A DNA stretch of 64,000 nucleotides. It comes from Hyphomonadaceae bacterium. Its GTDB lineage: Bacteria; Pseudomonadota; Alphaproteobacteria; Caulobacterales; Aquidulcibacteraceae. Of this stretch, positions 1 through 9,075 are shown piece by piece (position 1 is the first letter of the stretch; each line of letters begins with the position of its first letter). A program made the position numbers and the translations under genes. The notes below the pieces were generated by a model. It was not told where the DNA came from and did no database searches. It was given only the letters and a program-made list of their open reading frames with translations. Where the stretch lies: NCBI GenBank assembly GCA_009773395.1, contig WRPI01000002.1:505867-569866 (forward strand). The letters are read 5' to 3'.

Positions 1-680
1 GTTTCATTGATTTCGCGCGCCAATGCTTTGCGTTCGGCAAATTCCAACAAATGCACGCCGTCGTCATTGGCAATTGCCAGCGTGGGGCCGATTGGAGTTT
101 TAAGCCATTTCGCGCTTAAAATTGGCTTTTTTGCTAAATCGCTTGGGTTTGACCCAATTTCACGGCTTATCGCGTCCTTGAAGCCTGATGCGGAATCGTA
201 GCCTGCGTCCAATTGGGCTTCTATCACCTGTTCGCCGCGATATAATGTGGAAACAACTGCCCCAAGGCGATGTTCGCGCGCGAATTTTAGGAAGGAAACG
301 CCAAAATCGCCCATAAAAGCGCGTCTTGCAGTGGACACATCAATACCCAATTGCCGCAAATCATCACCGCTCCAGCGTTTTTCGGCATCGGTTTTCAAAA
401 GGGTCAATAGTTTTTGGGTTAATGGATGTAGTGGTTTCGCCACTTGTAAAGGGCGGCAGCGCTTGCAGGCGCGGTAGCCTTGCGTAATTGCATCTTCACT
501 CGAATTTGTAAAAAACACATTGGATTCCAATGGCTTGCGCGCGCCGCAGGATAGTTTGCAAAATATTTTTGTGGTAATAACGCAAACGAAATAAAAGCCA
601 TCGTAGGCTGCATCACGCAATAACAAACTTTGATACAGTTCAGCATTGCTTGGTTTTTGGATTTTGGTAATTTGGTTCAT
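1..680 (-). CDS. ada: Ada methyltransferase/activator, N-terminal part (runs off left edge)
   Basis: Adaptive-response protein that repairs alkylated DNA and activates its own regulon. The visible 226 residues hold the Ada zinc domain, with Cys41, Cys45, Cys72 and Cys75 in FCKLSC and CKRC (equivalents of E. coli Cys38/42/69/72). An AraC-type helix-turn-helix region (about 85-180) follows, and then the beginning of the O6-methylguanine methyltransferase domain. The active-site PCHR motif lies beyond the window. The start is the ATG at 680 (MNQITKIQKP). The usual TTGIYCRPSC around the methyl-acceptor cysteine reads TTKIFCKLSC, so it is divergent but keeps all zinc ligands. It lies 54 bp downstream of the transglycosylase gene on the same strand. 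The family is confident; whether the C-terminal domain is complete cannot be seen. Confidence 0.85.
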   Translation of the reverse strand, partial: MNQITKIQKPSNAELYQSLLLRDAAYDGFYFVCVITTKIFCKLSCGARKPLESNVFFTNSSEDAITQGYRACKRCRPLQVAKPLHPLTQKLLTLLKTDAEKRWSGDDLRQLGIDVSTARRAFMGDFGVSFLKFAREHRLGAVVSTLYRGEQVIEAQLDAGYDSASGFKDAISREIGSNPSDLAKKPILSAKWLKTPIGPTLAIANDDGVHLLEFAERKALAREINE

Positions 681-734
681 GCCGCAAGCTACAATATTTT
701 CGTGCCCATTGTCACCGAAAAAAGGGCAGAGATG

Positions 735-1328
735 TTAGCGCGCCACAATGCGTTCAAAGCGGCGCATATTGCGGCTTTCGCAGCCGCGCAATTGACCGTC
801 ATAAATGCTGGCTTGTGTGCCCACGCGATTGGCAACCTCAATCAGCCATGGTTTGCCATTATAGGTGGCGCGGCGATAACCAGTCGGGCCTTCGTGATAG
901 GCAAGATAGAGATTTCTCGCGTCCTGTTTTGAAATCCGCGTAATTGCGGCAATATGATCGAGATACCATCCAATGAAATCGGCGGCATCATCAAATCTAT
1001 CGCGGCGACCGGTGCCGCGCGCACGTTCATATTGCGCCCAAGTGCCGTCCAAAGCTTGGCTATAGCCATGTGCGGAGGATCTTCGATTGCCACTGCCATC
1101 AATCGGGCGGGCATTTTGCCGAAATCCACTTTCTTGGCGCATGAAAGCCAAGATGGTTCCAGGGCTTATTCCCCACTGATTTGCAGCCGCAAACACTGGC
1201 CGCTCCCATTTTGCGCGCTCATCCAAAATTGAGCAAGCATTGGCTTGATCGCGCGGTGGTGCGACCTTTGTGGCGCAACCGCTGATAATTGCCAAAGCAA
1301 CAAATGCCAGAGTTATTTTGATTTTCAT
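735..1328 (-). CDS. Lytic transglycosylase-like (SLT-fold) lipoprotein
   Basis: Predicted envelope muramidase of 197 residues. The ATG at 1328 starts a lipoprotein signal (MKIKITLAFV, lipobox ending at Cys18 in ISGCAT), which is why it is preferred to the longer in-frame start. The SLT core follows: MRQESGF with catalytic Glu66, then a GYSQALDGTW segment around residues 88-97 and a late LAYHEGPTGYR stretch typical of these folds. It would cleave peptidoglycan glycan strands from the outer-membrane side. It is transcribed towards ada. The next gene, rutE-like at 1401, is divergent. The exact substrate is unknown. Confidence 0.8.
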   Translation of the reverse strand: MKIKITLAFVALAIISGCATKVAPPRDQANACSILDERAKWERPVFAAANQWGISPGTILAFMRQESGFRQNARPIDGSGNRRSSAHGYSQALDGTWAQYERARGTGRRDRFDDAADFIGWYLDHIAAITRISKQDARNLYLAYHEGPTGYRRATYNGKPWLIEVANRVGTQASIYDGQLRGCESRNMRRFERIVAR

Positions 1329-1400
1329 GCACGTCACCAATTGTTTTTCATATTCTATAATGCAAAATGGTTTCAAATCAGTAATTACGAAAGTCACATA

Positions 1401-1991
1401 ATGAAAAGCCTGCCGACAGATGCCCTAAATCAATTATTCCTTGAAGCGCGGACAATAAATGATTTTGCGCCCACCCCGATTGAAGACGCGGTGTTGCAAC
1501 AACTTTATGAAATTGCGAAAATGGGGCCAACCGCGGCAAATTCCAATCCTGCGCGGTTTTATTTTATTAAGTCCGACGCTGCGAAGGCAAAGTTGAAACC
1601 ATATCTTGCACCAAATAATGTCGAAAAAACCTTGAAAGCACCGGTTGTCGCAATTGCTGCCTTTGATCCATTATTTTATGACAAAGTGCCAAAATTATTC
1701 CCCCATGCGCCAGTTGCTCGTGATTGGTTCAAAGACAGCCCCGATGGCGGCCAAGCTGCTGGGCATATGAATGCGACATTGGGCGCGGCTTATTTAATCA
1801 TGGCGGCGCGAGCAATTGGCCTTGAGTGTGGGCCAATGGCGGGGTTTGATAATGCTGGCGTTGACCGCGAGTTTTTTGGCCAAAATGGCTGGAAATCAAA
1901 TTTTCTTATCAATCTTGGCAACCGCAGCGATGCGCCAATTTTACCGCGCCTGCCAAGGCTAGATTTCGAGGAGGCTTGTTTTATTGATTGA
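1401..1991 (+). CDS. rutE: RutE-like malonic semialdehyde reductase / nitroreductase family
   Basis: FMN-dependent oxidoreductase of 196 residues, the same length as E. coli RutE. Shared features run along the whole protein: the early GPTAANSNPAR segment (GPTSANCSPAR in RutE), LFPHAP, the GPMAGFD motif and the ending LPRLDFEEAC. RutE reduces malonic semialdehyde to 3-hydroxypropionate in pyrimidine breakdown. No other rut genes are present here, so the in vivo substrate may differ, and some relatives are annotated as general nitroreductases. The start is the ATG at 1401, which follows a divergent promoter region shared with the transglycosylase. The 3' end overlaps the convergent kinase-like gene by 11 bp. 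Confidence 0.8.
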   Translation: MKSLPTDALNQLFLEARTINDFAPTPIEDAVLQQLYEIAKMGPTAANSNPARFYFIKSDAAKAKLKPYLAPNNVEKTLKAPVVAIAAFDPLFYDKVPKLFPHAPVARDWFKDSPDGGQAAGHMNATLGAAYLIMAARAIGLECGPMAGFDNAGVDREFFGQNGWKSNFLINLGNRSDAPILPRLPRLDFEEACFID

Positions 1992-2892
1992 GGATATTAG
2001 CGATAATTTGCTTTCCAATTTTGTGGTTAAGCGGACTATCATTTGCACCAGTTTCCATAAAGATAAGCCCCATGCTTAGTGCCCATCCTTTGGAACGGGC
2101 GATTGTGGCCTGTGACATGCCGTAAAGCGCAATGGCTTGTTGGCGCGCCTGATTGCCATTGAGGAGGAACCAAATCGCGGCCAAATCGGTCGCGATATCT
2201 CCAGCGCACATATCTCCCCAATCTATCGCGGCAGTTATTTTTCCGTTTTTGACCAATACATTTCTGGGGTGCAAATCGCCGTGTAACCATGTGGGCGCAG
2301 TATCGATTGGCGCATTAAGGGCATAGCGCCAAATTGGGTGCAATTGGTTGAACAATTGTGAATTGCTGATTGCGAGCCGTGCAAGCCTGTTTTCCATCAT
2401 TTGCGCGCGTTCAGACAGCGCAATTCCGCGGCAATCGCTAATGGGTGCATCGCTTGGGGCTTCGAAATGGAGTGATTTTAGGAAGCCAATTAAGGCTTCG
2501 GATTGGTCGTCATCCATAAAATCATCGCACGCTTGGTTACCCGCGAGCCATTTAACAATAGACCAATCATAAGGATAATTTTCGCTTGGGCAGCCAATGT
2601 GCAAAGGCGTTGGAATTTCCAAAGTTAGGTGCGGCGCAAGGATTGGTAGCCATTTTTGCTCATTTAAAATAAGCTGGTTTGCGACTTTTCGCCGTGGCAT
2701 ACGTGCGCATAATTCATCACCGATGAGTATCATGCAATTATCCCAACCGCTTGCAACAAGTTTCAAAGGCAAATCGGCGTATTCTGGGAATTGTTGCTTC
2801 AATAGCTGATGCAAAACCCGTGTTGACACTTCAGTATCTGCGCAGGGCGTTGCAAGCCCATTGTCGGCATCAAGGTTGGGGTTGGTTGTCAT
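1981..2892 (-). CDS. Aminoglycoside phosphotransferase (APH)-fold kinase
   Basis: A 303-residue small-molecule kinase of the APH/choline kinase superfamily. It has the catalytic loop HGDLHPRNVL (His204, Gly205, catalytic Asp206) and the metal-binding DWGD at about 224-227. The N-terminal lobe contains the substrate/ATP region up to about residue 120. Members phosphorylate aminoglycosides, macrolides, choline, homoserine or unknown metabolites. Nothing in the sequence identifies the substrate, so a resistance role should not be assumed. It is preceded on the same strand by a promoter-terminator unit (2989-3260), which could be a leader. No strong ribosome-binding site is visible before the ATG at 2892. 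Confidence 0.75.
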   Translation of the reverse strand: MTTNPNLDADNGLATPCADTEVSTRVLHQLLKQQFPEYADLPLKLVASGWDNCMILIGDELCARMPRRKVANQLILNEQKWLPILAPHLTLEIPTPLHIGCPSENYPYDWSIVKWLAGNQACDDFMDDDQSEALIGFLKSLHFEAPSDAPISDCRGIALSERAQMMENRLARLAISNSQLFNQLHPIWRYALNAPIDTAPTWLHGDLHPRNVLVKNGKITAAIDWGDMCAGDIATDLAAIWFLLNGNQARQQAIALYGMSQATIARSKGWALSMGLIFMETGANDSPLNHKIGKQIIANILNQ

Positions 2893-2988
2893 AAAATCAC
2901 AGCTTACTGAAAATGAAGGCGAGTTTTGGATAGGCTAAGTTCATAGGCACTTCAATCACCAATTTGCGTCGGTATTGTGGTGAGCTTT

Positions 2989-3043
2989 TAAAAAATAGGT
3001 GGCAATCGGCTTTTCGAGGCTGAGTTAGCCAATTGCCACCTAT
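2989..3043 (-). terminator. Rho-independent terminator of the candidate ncRNA/leader
   Basis: A 17-bp stem (2995-3011 with 3027-3043, one G-U pair) with a 15-nt loop is followed on the minus strand by six U residues. The orientation fits termination of the transcript starting near 3225, before the kinase gene. Confidence 0.65.
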
Positions 3044-3225
3044 AGGCGCAACCTGAATAAGTGCGCGCAAGGCCTAAGGGAACATCGGCAATATTCGCGT
3101 CGTCCAGCCAAATCTGGATTTAGAATTTAGGATATGGAGTGCGCCAAATCCAGAAATCAAAAATTGAGTGAATAACCAAATTTTTCCTCGGGTCGCTAAA
3201 ACAACAAAGAGCAAGCTGTAATAGC
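2989..3225 (-). ncRNA. Candidate small RNA or leader RNA ending at a strong terminator
   Basis: This unit fills most of the 442-bp gap between the kinase gene and glnA. On the minus strand a near-consensus promoter (3232-3260) is followed by about 235 nt with no usable reading frame. An internal stem (CTGGATTT pairing with AAATCCAG) lies around 3115-3155. The unit ends in a 17-bp hairpin with a U tract. It could be an independent sRNA, or a transcription-attenuating leader for the kinase gene whose ATG lies about 100 bp further on. I compared it by eye with 6S, SRP, RNase P, tmRNA and common riboswitch signatures and recognised none. Confidence 0.45.
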
Positions 3226-3231
3226 TACATC

Positions 3232-3260
3232 ATTATATACAACCAAAAAGGGAAATGCAA
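3232..3260 (-). promoter_or_regulatory. Sigma70-type promoter TTGCAT-N17-TATAAT
   Basis: Read on the minus strand, TTGCAT (3255-3260) and TATAAT (3232-3237) are separated by exactly 17 bp. The -10 matches consensus perfectly and the -35 matches four of six positions. It lies just downstream of the glnA terminator and points away from glnA, so it should start a separate transcript near 3225. Confidence 0.6.
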
Positions 3261-3282
3261 GGTTAATTTTTCAACTATTGGT

Positions 3283-3313
3283 AGAAAAAAAGGCCCGCAC
3301 AACGGCGGGCCTT
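3283..3313 (-). terminator. Rho-independent terminator of glnA
   Basis: Perfect 9-bp stem AAGGCCCGC (3290-3298) with GCGGGCCTT (3305-3313), a six-base loop, and a run of seven U on the minus strand. It sits 21 bp beyond the glnA stop codon. Confidence 0.85.
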
Positions 3314-3334
3314 AAATTCGCAAATTATGGTGAA

Positions 3335-4744
3335 TCACATTTTGTAATACATATCAAATTCAACTGGATGCGGGTGGGTATTCAACCGATCGGTTTCTTC
3401 ACGTTTTAGGGCGATGAATGCGTCAATGAAATCATCATCCATAACGCCACCTTTTTTCAAGAAATCGCGATCTTTATCTAGATTGTCCAAAGCTTCATCA
3501 AGGGAAGCTGAAACTGTTGGCACGCCGGCCAATTCTTCTGGTGGCAGCGAATATAGATCTTTGTCAAAAGAAGGGCCGGGGTCAATTTTGTTTTCAATAC
3601 CATCAAGGCCAGCCATCAAAAGCGCAGTGAAAGTCAAATACATATTGCCAATTGCGTCAGGGAAACGGGCTTCCAAACGCTTTGCCTTGGGCGAAGTTGA
3701 GTATGGAATACGAATTGATGCCGAACGATTACGCGCCGAATATGCAAGCAATACAGGTGCTTCATATCCGGGAACCAAGCGTTTATATGAATTGGTCGAA
3801 GAATTGGCAAACGCGTTAATGGCTTTAGCGTGTTTGATAATGCCGCCAATATAATACAAACATTCTTGGCTTAAATCGGCATATTTATCGCCAGCAAAAA
3901 CTGGTTTGCCGTTTTTCCAAAGTGATTGGTGAACGTGCATGCCACTGCCATTTTCTTTGTAAAATGGCTTTGGCATGAAGGTCGCGCTTTTGCCATAGGC
4001 CGCAGCGACATTTTGAATCACATATTTATACAAATTGGTGAAATCCGCCATTTTGACCAAAGTTTGAAACTTCAAACCAAGCTCATGTTGGCCAGGTGAC
4101 ACTTCATGGTGGTGTTTTTCTGGAGCAAGATTAAGCTCTTTCATCACTTGCAACATTTCACCGCGCAAATCTTGGCAGCTATCAATTGGCGGAAGTGGGA
4201 AATAACCACCTTTTGGCCCTGGGCGATGGCCCATATTGCCGCCTTCATAGGTTTTGCCAGTATTGGCTGGTAATTCTGTCGAATCGAATGAATAGCTAGT
4301 GTTGTGGCCTTCAGTTGTCCATTTAACATCATCAAAAATGAAAAATTCTGGCTCTGGGCCAAAATAGGCGGCATCGCCCACGCCTGAAGATTTAATATAG
4401 GCTTCGGCTTTTTTCGCCATGCCGCGTGAGCAGCGATTATATGGTTTTAAGGTGCCGGGTTCCAAAATATCGCAAACAATTGCCAAAGTGGTTTGTTGGA
4501 AAAATGGATCAATTGTGATGCTGTCAGGGTCTGGCATCATTACCATGTCGGACTCATTGATGGCTTTCCAGCCTGCAATTGACGAGCCGTCAAACATTAC
4601 GCCATCTTCCATCAAATCTTCATCGACAATTGATACGTCATAAGTGATGTGATGCACTTTTCCACGTGTATCTGTAAAACGAAAATCCACATATTGAACT
4701 TCTTCGTCTTTAATTAGTTGAAACATTTTCTCAAATTTTGACAT
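3335..4744 (-). CDS. glnA: Glutamine synthetase type I
   Basis: Condenses glutamate and ammonia to glutamine with ATP; a cytoplasmic dodecamer. The 469 residues are the standard GSI length. Seen in the sequence are the FDGSSIAGW segment, the [10 protein letters not shown] active-site region and [10 protein letters not shown] near the ATP/glutamate site. The adenylylation loop [10 protein letters not shown] carries Tyr398, so activity is probably controlled by GlnE as in other proteobacteria. It lies 77 bp downstream of glnB on the same strand, the usual alphaproteobacterial glnB-glnA order, and ends at a strong terminator. Identification is secure. Confidence 0.98.
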   Translation of the reverse strand: MSKFEKMFQLIKDEEVQYVDFRFTDTRGKVHHITYDVSIVDEDLMEDGVMFDGSSIAGWKAINESDMVMMPDPDSITIDPFFQQTTLAIVCDILEPGTLKPYNRCSRGMAKKAEAYIKSSGVGDAAYFGPEPEFFIFDDVKWTTEGHNTSYSFDSTELPANTGKTYEGGNMGHRPGPKGGYFPLPPIDSCQDLRGEMLQVMKELNLAPEKHHHEVSPGQHELGLKFQTLVKMADFTNLYKYVIQNVAAAYGKSATFMPKPFYKENGSGMHVHQSLWKNGKPVFAGDKYADLSQECLYYIGGIIKHAKAINAFANSSTNSYKRLVPGYEAPVLLAYSARNRSASIRIPYSTSPKAKRLEARFPDAIGNMYLTFTALLMAGLDGIENKIDPGPSFDKDLYSLPPEELAGVPTVSASLDEALDNLDKDRDFLKKGGVMDDDFIDAFIALKREETDRLNTHPHPVEFDMYYKM

Positions 4745-4821
4745 TATTTTCTCCGTTGTTCGCGCACCATATTCAAGCGCTTCTTGTCAATTAATTATCG
4801 CAAAGTCAATGCGAATAAAGG

Positions 4822-5187
<366 letters not shown>

Positions 5188-5371
5188 TTATACGATGCGA
5201 TTATTACTTTATTAAAGGCACGCAAAGCACACATGGTCAGTAAAGTCGCGTTTCGCGCGAGTTGCCGCAATTTTAATCATGGGTAGCTTAAAACATAGGC
5301 AGAGATTTGTTGCTTTGCATTTCGCGACGATTTTGATTATTGGAAATAAAAATCGGAATTAAGGACGAATA

Positions 5372-6076
5372 ATGTCGAAAATATATCCAAATGCCGCCGC
5401 AGCACTGGCTGGGCTTCCCCAGGACGGCATGACTATTATGAGTGGTGGCTTTGGCCTTTGCGGAATCCCTGAGAATTTAATTGTCGCGCTACGCGATTCG
5501 GGCGCGAAAAACTTGACTGTCATTTCAAATAATGCAGGGGTTGATGGCTTTGGTTTGGGTTTATTGCTGGAGTCAAAACAGACCAAAAAAATGATTTCAT
5601 CTTATGTTGGCGAAAATAAAGAATTTGAACGGCAATTTTTATCGGGCGAATTGGAACTGGAATTTAATCCACAAGGCACTTTGGCAGAGCGAATTAGGGC
5701 AGGCGGGGCTGGTATCCCCGGTTTTTACACAAAAACTGGGGTTGGAACTTTGGTCGCCGAGGGCAAGGAACATAAAGATTTTGACGGCGCAACATATGTG
5801 TTGGAAACCGCGCTTAAAGCCGATATTTCTTTAATCAAAGCTTGGAAAGCAGATGAAGAAGGCAATTTAATTTACCGCAAAACCGCGCGCAATTTTAACC
5901 CGATGATGGCGACTGCTGGCAAAATCACAATTGTCGAGGTTGAAGAAATCGTGGCTTGCGGTGAATTGGACGCCGATAATATTCATACTCCGGGGATTTA
6001 TGTGGACCGCATTGTTTGCGGCAGTTTTGAAAAGCGTATTGAAAACCGCACAATTCGCGCAAAGGAAATGGCATAA
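5372..6076 (+). CDS. scoA: 3-oxoacid CoA-transferase subunit A
   Basis: The alpha subunit of a succinyl-CoA:3-ketoacid (or acetate/acetoacetate) CoA-transferase, used to activate ketone bodies or acetoacetate. The 234-residue length is normal. Typical motifs are [12 protein letters not shown] near the N-terminus, [21 protein letters not shown] in the middle and [14 protein letters not shown] near the end. The stop codon overlaps the ATG of subunit B by one base, which implies translational coupling. The substrate cannot be decided between succinyl-CoA and acetyl-CoA donors from sequence alone. Confidence 0.92.
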   Translation: MSKIYPNAAAALAGLPQDGMTIMSGGFGLCGIPENLIVALRDSGAKNLTVISNNAGVDGFGLGLLLESKQTKKMISSYVGENKEFERQFLSGELELEFNPQGTLAERIRAGGAGIPGFYTKTGVGTLVAEGKEHKDFDGATYVLETALKADISLIKAWKADEEGNLIYRKTARNFNPMMATAGKITIVEVEEIVACGELDADNIHTPGIYVDRIVCGSFEKRIENRTIRAKEMA

Positions 6077-6723
6077 TGGCTTGGACAAGAGATCAATTGG
6101 CGGCACGAGCAGCAAAAGAATTGCGTGATGGGTTTTATGTGAATCTGGGCATTGGTATTCCGACTTTGGTAGCAAATCATATCCCCGCAGGCGTTAATGT
6201 GACCCTGCAATCTGAAAATGGTATGCTCGGCATGGGGCCATATCCATATGAAGATGAAATCGACCCTGATTTGATAAATGCTGGCAAGCAAACAATTTCC
6301 GAGCTACCGCATTCGTCTTATTTTTCGAGTTCAGATAGTTTCGCGATGATACGTGGTGGCCACATAAATCTCTCCATACTTGGGGCAATGGAAGTGTCGC
6401 AAAATGGTGACTTAGCCAATTGGATGGTGCCAGGGAAAATGGTCAAAGGCATGGGCGGGGCAATGGATTTGGTTGCCGGTGTTCGCCGTTGCGTGGTGGT
6501 TATGGATCATTGTTCAAAAGATGGCCGCTCCAAACTATTGAAAAAATGCGAATTGCCTTTAACTGGTGTGCGAGTTGTTGATTTAATTATTACCGACTTA
6601 GGGGTTTTTGAAGTTGATAAAGTCGGAAATTCGCCATTGCGACTTATTGAGCTTGCTGACGGTATTTCGGTGGAAGAAATAGCGGCAAAAACCCAGGCCG
6701 ATTTTGTTGTCGATTTGAAATAA
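6076..6723 (+). CDS. scoB: 3-oxoacid CoA-transferase subunit B
   Basis: Beta subunit of 215 residues that carries the catalytic glutamate. The [10 protein letters not shown] segment includes the Glu that forms the glutamyl-CoA thioester in this family. [13 protein letters not shown] near the N-terminus and KVVDLI/FEVD-type motifs near the C-terminus also match. It is coupled to scoA by a one-base overlap. The next gene encodes a second alpha subunit, so this beta subunit might pair with either one. Confidence 0.92.
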   Translation: MAWTRDQLAARAAKELRDGFYVNLGIGIPTLVANHIPAGVNVTLQSENGMLGMGPYPYEDEIDPDLINAGKQTISELPHSSYFSSSDSFAMIRGGHINLSILGAMEVSQNGDLANWMVPGKMVKGMGGAMDLVAGVRRCVVVMDHCSKDGRSKLLKKCELPLTGVRVVDLIITDLGVFEVDKVGNSPLRLIELADGISVEEIAAKTQADFVVDLK

Positions 6724-6755
6724 ATCTATGCTATTGCCGAGGTTTATCGTGGAAT

Positions 6756-7457
6756 TTGACCTTGGATAAAATTTACCCTTCTGCACAAGCCGCTTTAGAC
6801 GGGCTGATATTTAATGGTGCACGGATTATGATCGGCGGCTTCGGGTTTGCTGGTCTGCCCGAGGATTTGATTGATGCATTGGCAAAAACCAATGCCAGAC
6901 AGCTCACCATTATTATTTGCGACGCAGGCGGCAATGGCGCGGTTTTGGAAAAACTTTTTGAAAACCGCCAAGTCAGCAAACTCATTACCTCATATGTAGG
7001 CAGTGATGATATGATTTCAGCGCGCTATTTGGACGGTGAGTTCGAAGTTGAATTTGTCCCGCAAGGAACATTAGCCGAGGCAATAAGATGTGGCGGCGCG
7101 GGCATTCCCGCATTTTATACCAAAACGGGTGTGCATACGGTTGTGGCTGCTGGCAAGGAGCATAAATTATTTGCTGGTATTGAATATATTATGGAGACCG
7201 CAATTAGGGCGGACATTGCGCTTATTCATGCCGAAACAGCAGATTTTGAGGGCAATTTAACCTATAAAAAAACTGCGCGCAATTTCAATCCAATCATGGC
7301 AACCGCCGCCACGCACACAATTGTTGAAGTCGAAAAACTTGTAGCAACAGGCGAAATTGACCCCGATAATGTTCACACGCCAGGAATATACGTGGACCGA
7401 ATTATTCAGTCCATAATTCCAAAACACATCGAACATTTGAAGGTTAGAAACGTTTGA
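6756..7457 (+). CDS. Second 3-oxoacid CoA-transferase subunit A paralogue
   Basis: 233 residues clearly homologous to the subunit A at 5372-6076, roughly half identical by eye and with the same motifs ([47 protein letters not shown]). It begins with TTG at 6756; no in-frame ATG lies near. It follows scoB by 32 bp and has no second B subunit after it. It may offer an alternative alpha chain with different acyl specificity, or be a decaying duplicate, but the frame is intact and the motifs are kept. Confidence 0.85.
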   Translation: MTLDKIYPSAQAALDGLIFNGARIMIGGFGFAGLPEDLIDALAKTNARQLTIIICDAGGNGAVLEKLFENRQVSKLITSYVGSDDMISARYLDGEFEVEFVPQGTLAEAIRCGGAGIPAFYTKTGVHTVVAAGKEHKLFAGIEYIMETAIRADIALIHAETADFEGNLTYKKTARNFNPIMATAATHTIVEVEKLVATGEIDPDNVHTPGIYVDRIIQSIIPKHIEHLKVRNV

Positions 7458-7493
7458 ATTGGCAGAAAAAATGCCCCAAAATAATCAAGCCTA

Positions 7494-7645
7494 TAAGTGC
7501 TTCCCTTGAGGGAAGCTGGCTCGCGAAGCGAGACTGAAGGGTGAAAACGGTTGGGCGAGCAGCAAAGTTAGTTATCGCTGCACCAATCACCCTTTCGTCT
7601 TTTTGGCGATGCCAAAAATCCACCTTCCCTCAAGGGAAGGACTTA
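7494..7645. repeat. Palindromic MITE/RPE-like intergenic repeat
   Basis: A 152-bp element between two convergent genes. Terminal inverted repeats of 26 bp (7494-7519 and 7620-7645) differ at two positions. Each contains its own palindrome CTTCCCTTGAGGGAAG. Inside lie a second inverted pair (GAAGGGTG / CACCCTTTC) and two small hairpins, one with CTCGCGAAGCGAG. The layout resembles the palindromic repeats scattered in alphaproteobacterial genomes. No transposase is present. Confidence 0.7.
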
Positions 7646-7657
7646 ATGGAATTGATT

Positions 7658-8035
7658 TTATGCAGCGCTAATTTGCTTCGGGATTGGCCCATATTCATTG
7701 TCCCCGTCTGAATCTTTTACAAAGAAATATAATAAGATCGCCCAGCCAATAATTGGCACGAACGCCAATAAAAGCCACCAGCCAGACTTACCAATGTCGT
7801 GAATGCGGCGGAACGGGGTTGATATGTTTGGAACCAATATTAATAGGAAAAAGAACACAGCCAATGGACCGGGCCAATTTTTCGGGTGGAATAACGCATT
7901 GTCAAATACGCCTAGGACAATGCTAACCCAAATGTTCGCCAAAACAAAATTCCAAAACTCGCCGCGAGTTGCCCTTCCTTGGAAATCAACGGAATTTAGA
8001 AGCACATTTCGATAATTTTGAACAATACTGTCCAT
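7658..8035 (-). CDS. DUF805 membrane protein (copy 1)
   Basis: 125-residue inner-membrane protein of the DUF805 family, with function unknown. It has the family layout: an N-terminal FQGRATRGEFW motif, three to four hydrophobic segments, the central RRIHDIGKSGWW motif and a C-terminal FVKDSDGDNEYGP tail. A second member lies directly upstream (8112-8549), and a TM2-domain protein precedes that on the same strand, so the three may form one small operon. DUF805 proteins sometimes accompany stress or phage-related genes, but there is no evidence for that here. Confidence 0.85.
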   Translation of the reverse strand: MDSIVQNYRNVLLNSVDFQGRATRGEFWNFVLANIWVSIVLGVFDNALFHPKNWPGPLAVFFFLLILVPNISTPFRRIHDIGKSGWWLLLAFVPIIGWAILLYFFVKDSDGDNEYGPIPKQISAA

Positions 8036-8111
8036 AATGCCCTCAAGTTCGCGGTAATTGAAACGTTGACTTTGACTAGTGAACCCTTTTCACTACCTTC
8101 TATCGGGGAGA

Positions 8112-8549
8112 CTAAGCCGAAATGGCCTTTGGGTTTGAGCCAAAATTATTATCGGCGTCTGAATCTTTAACCAAATAATACAAAAGTGCAATATTTCCGA
8201 TCGCCAACAATACCCAAAAAATGAATTTCAATGGAAGTAGAATAAAAGGCGTTGCCTTAGCTAAGACATCGGGAACAACAGAAAGCAGCAAGAGCCAAGC
8301 GCTATTTCCTGAATCGTGGAGCCTCCTAAAAATTGCTGCAATCATTGGGACGAATTGGATAGCTAAAATAATTTTGGCTAAAATTCCAACTCCGTCAGAC
8401 TGAAAAATTCCGCGCCCAATGATAATCGCCACAAAATAAACGACTGCTTGCGCCAATATGAATTGCCAAAAATCCCTGCGGCGAGTTCGGCCAGTGAAAT
8501 CGCCCCAATTCAGCATTTGTGATTTGTAGTTTTCGACAATTTGATTCAT
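8112..8549 (-). CDS. DUF805 membrane protein (copy 2)
   Basis: 145-residue paralogue of the neighbouring DUF805 protein. FTGRTRRRDFWQFI, RRLHDSGNSAW and LVKDSDADNNFG mark the same family, with about four membrane segments. The two copies are clearly diverged, so this is an old duplication. It lies 76 bp upstream of copy 1 on the same strand. Function is unknown. Confidence 0.85.
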   Translation of the reverse strand: MNQIVENYKSQMLNWGDFTGRTRRRDFWQFILAQAVVYFVAIIIGRGIFQSDGVGILAKIILAIQFVPMIAAIFRRLHDSGNSAWLLLLSVVPDVLAKATPFILLPLKFIFWVLLAIGNIALLYYLVKDSDADNNFGSNPKAISA

Positions 8550-8614
8550 CGCTATTTACCCTAAAATTTCATAATTACTCAATTTCAAAAATGAAGTGCA
8601 ACCCAATGTCAAAA

Positions 8615-8917
8615 TTAAACATTGTATTTCTCATCAAAAGATTCGTCAGTCATGGTTAGAAACAAAATGAATTCAATGAAGGCAATTAGAGCTGGTATGA
8701 AAGTCCAAAAAAACAACAAATATAATATTCCAAGTCCTGCTTGCCCGAGGTAGAACTTATGGGCACCTATTCCGCCCAAAAAAAACGCCCAAATGGCCGC
8801 AGCTGTTTTCGTTTTTTGCTTCCCGCTTCCGCTTCTCTGTCGAGCTCCACAGTGTGGGCACGCTACAGCACTTTCGTGGATATCTTTCCCACAACCTCGA
8901 CAAAACACCATTCCCAT
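8615..8917 (-). CDS. Zinc-ribbon plus TM2-domain membrane protein
   Basis: 100 residues. An N-terminal zinc ribbon (CRGCG ... CPHCG, cysteines near residues 6, 9, 20 and 23) is followed by a TM2 domain with two hydrophobic helices containing GGIGAHKFYLGQAGLGILYL. A GGAG ribosome-binding site lies 7 bp before the ATG at 8917. TM2 proteins are small membrane proteins of uncertain role. It precedes the two DUF805 genes and is probably co-transcribed with them. Confidence 0.8.
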   Translation of the reverse strand: MGMVFCRGCGKDIHESAVACPHCGARQRSGSGKQKTKTAAAIWAFFLGGIGAHKFYLGQAGLGILYLLFFWTFIPALIAFIEFILFLTMTDESFDEKYNV

Positions 8918-9075
8918 TGATTATCTCCATTTTGAACTGTCCATTAGCAGACTCTTCAGTTTCTGACACCGCGTGATATTGCCACGTATTCAATTTTATA
9001 CAAGCGTTTTTGATAGACAGATTTTTGAAACCAAGTTAATGTTGTTCCATCGATTAAGGATAAAGGAATAACCAA

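Noticed and set aside
1981..2892. Aminoglycoside-resistance gene
   Set aside because: Only the general APH fold is supported; substrate cannot be assigned and no mobile context is present.
3414..3854. Plus-strand open frame of 146 codons inside glnA
   Set aside because: It is antisense to a highly conserved glutamine synthetase and has no independent signals.
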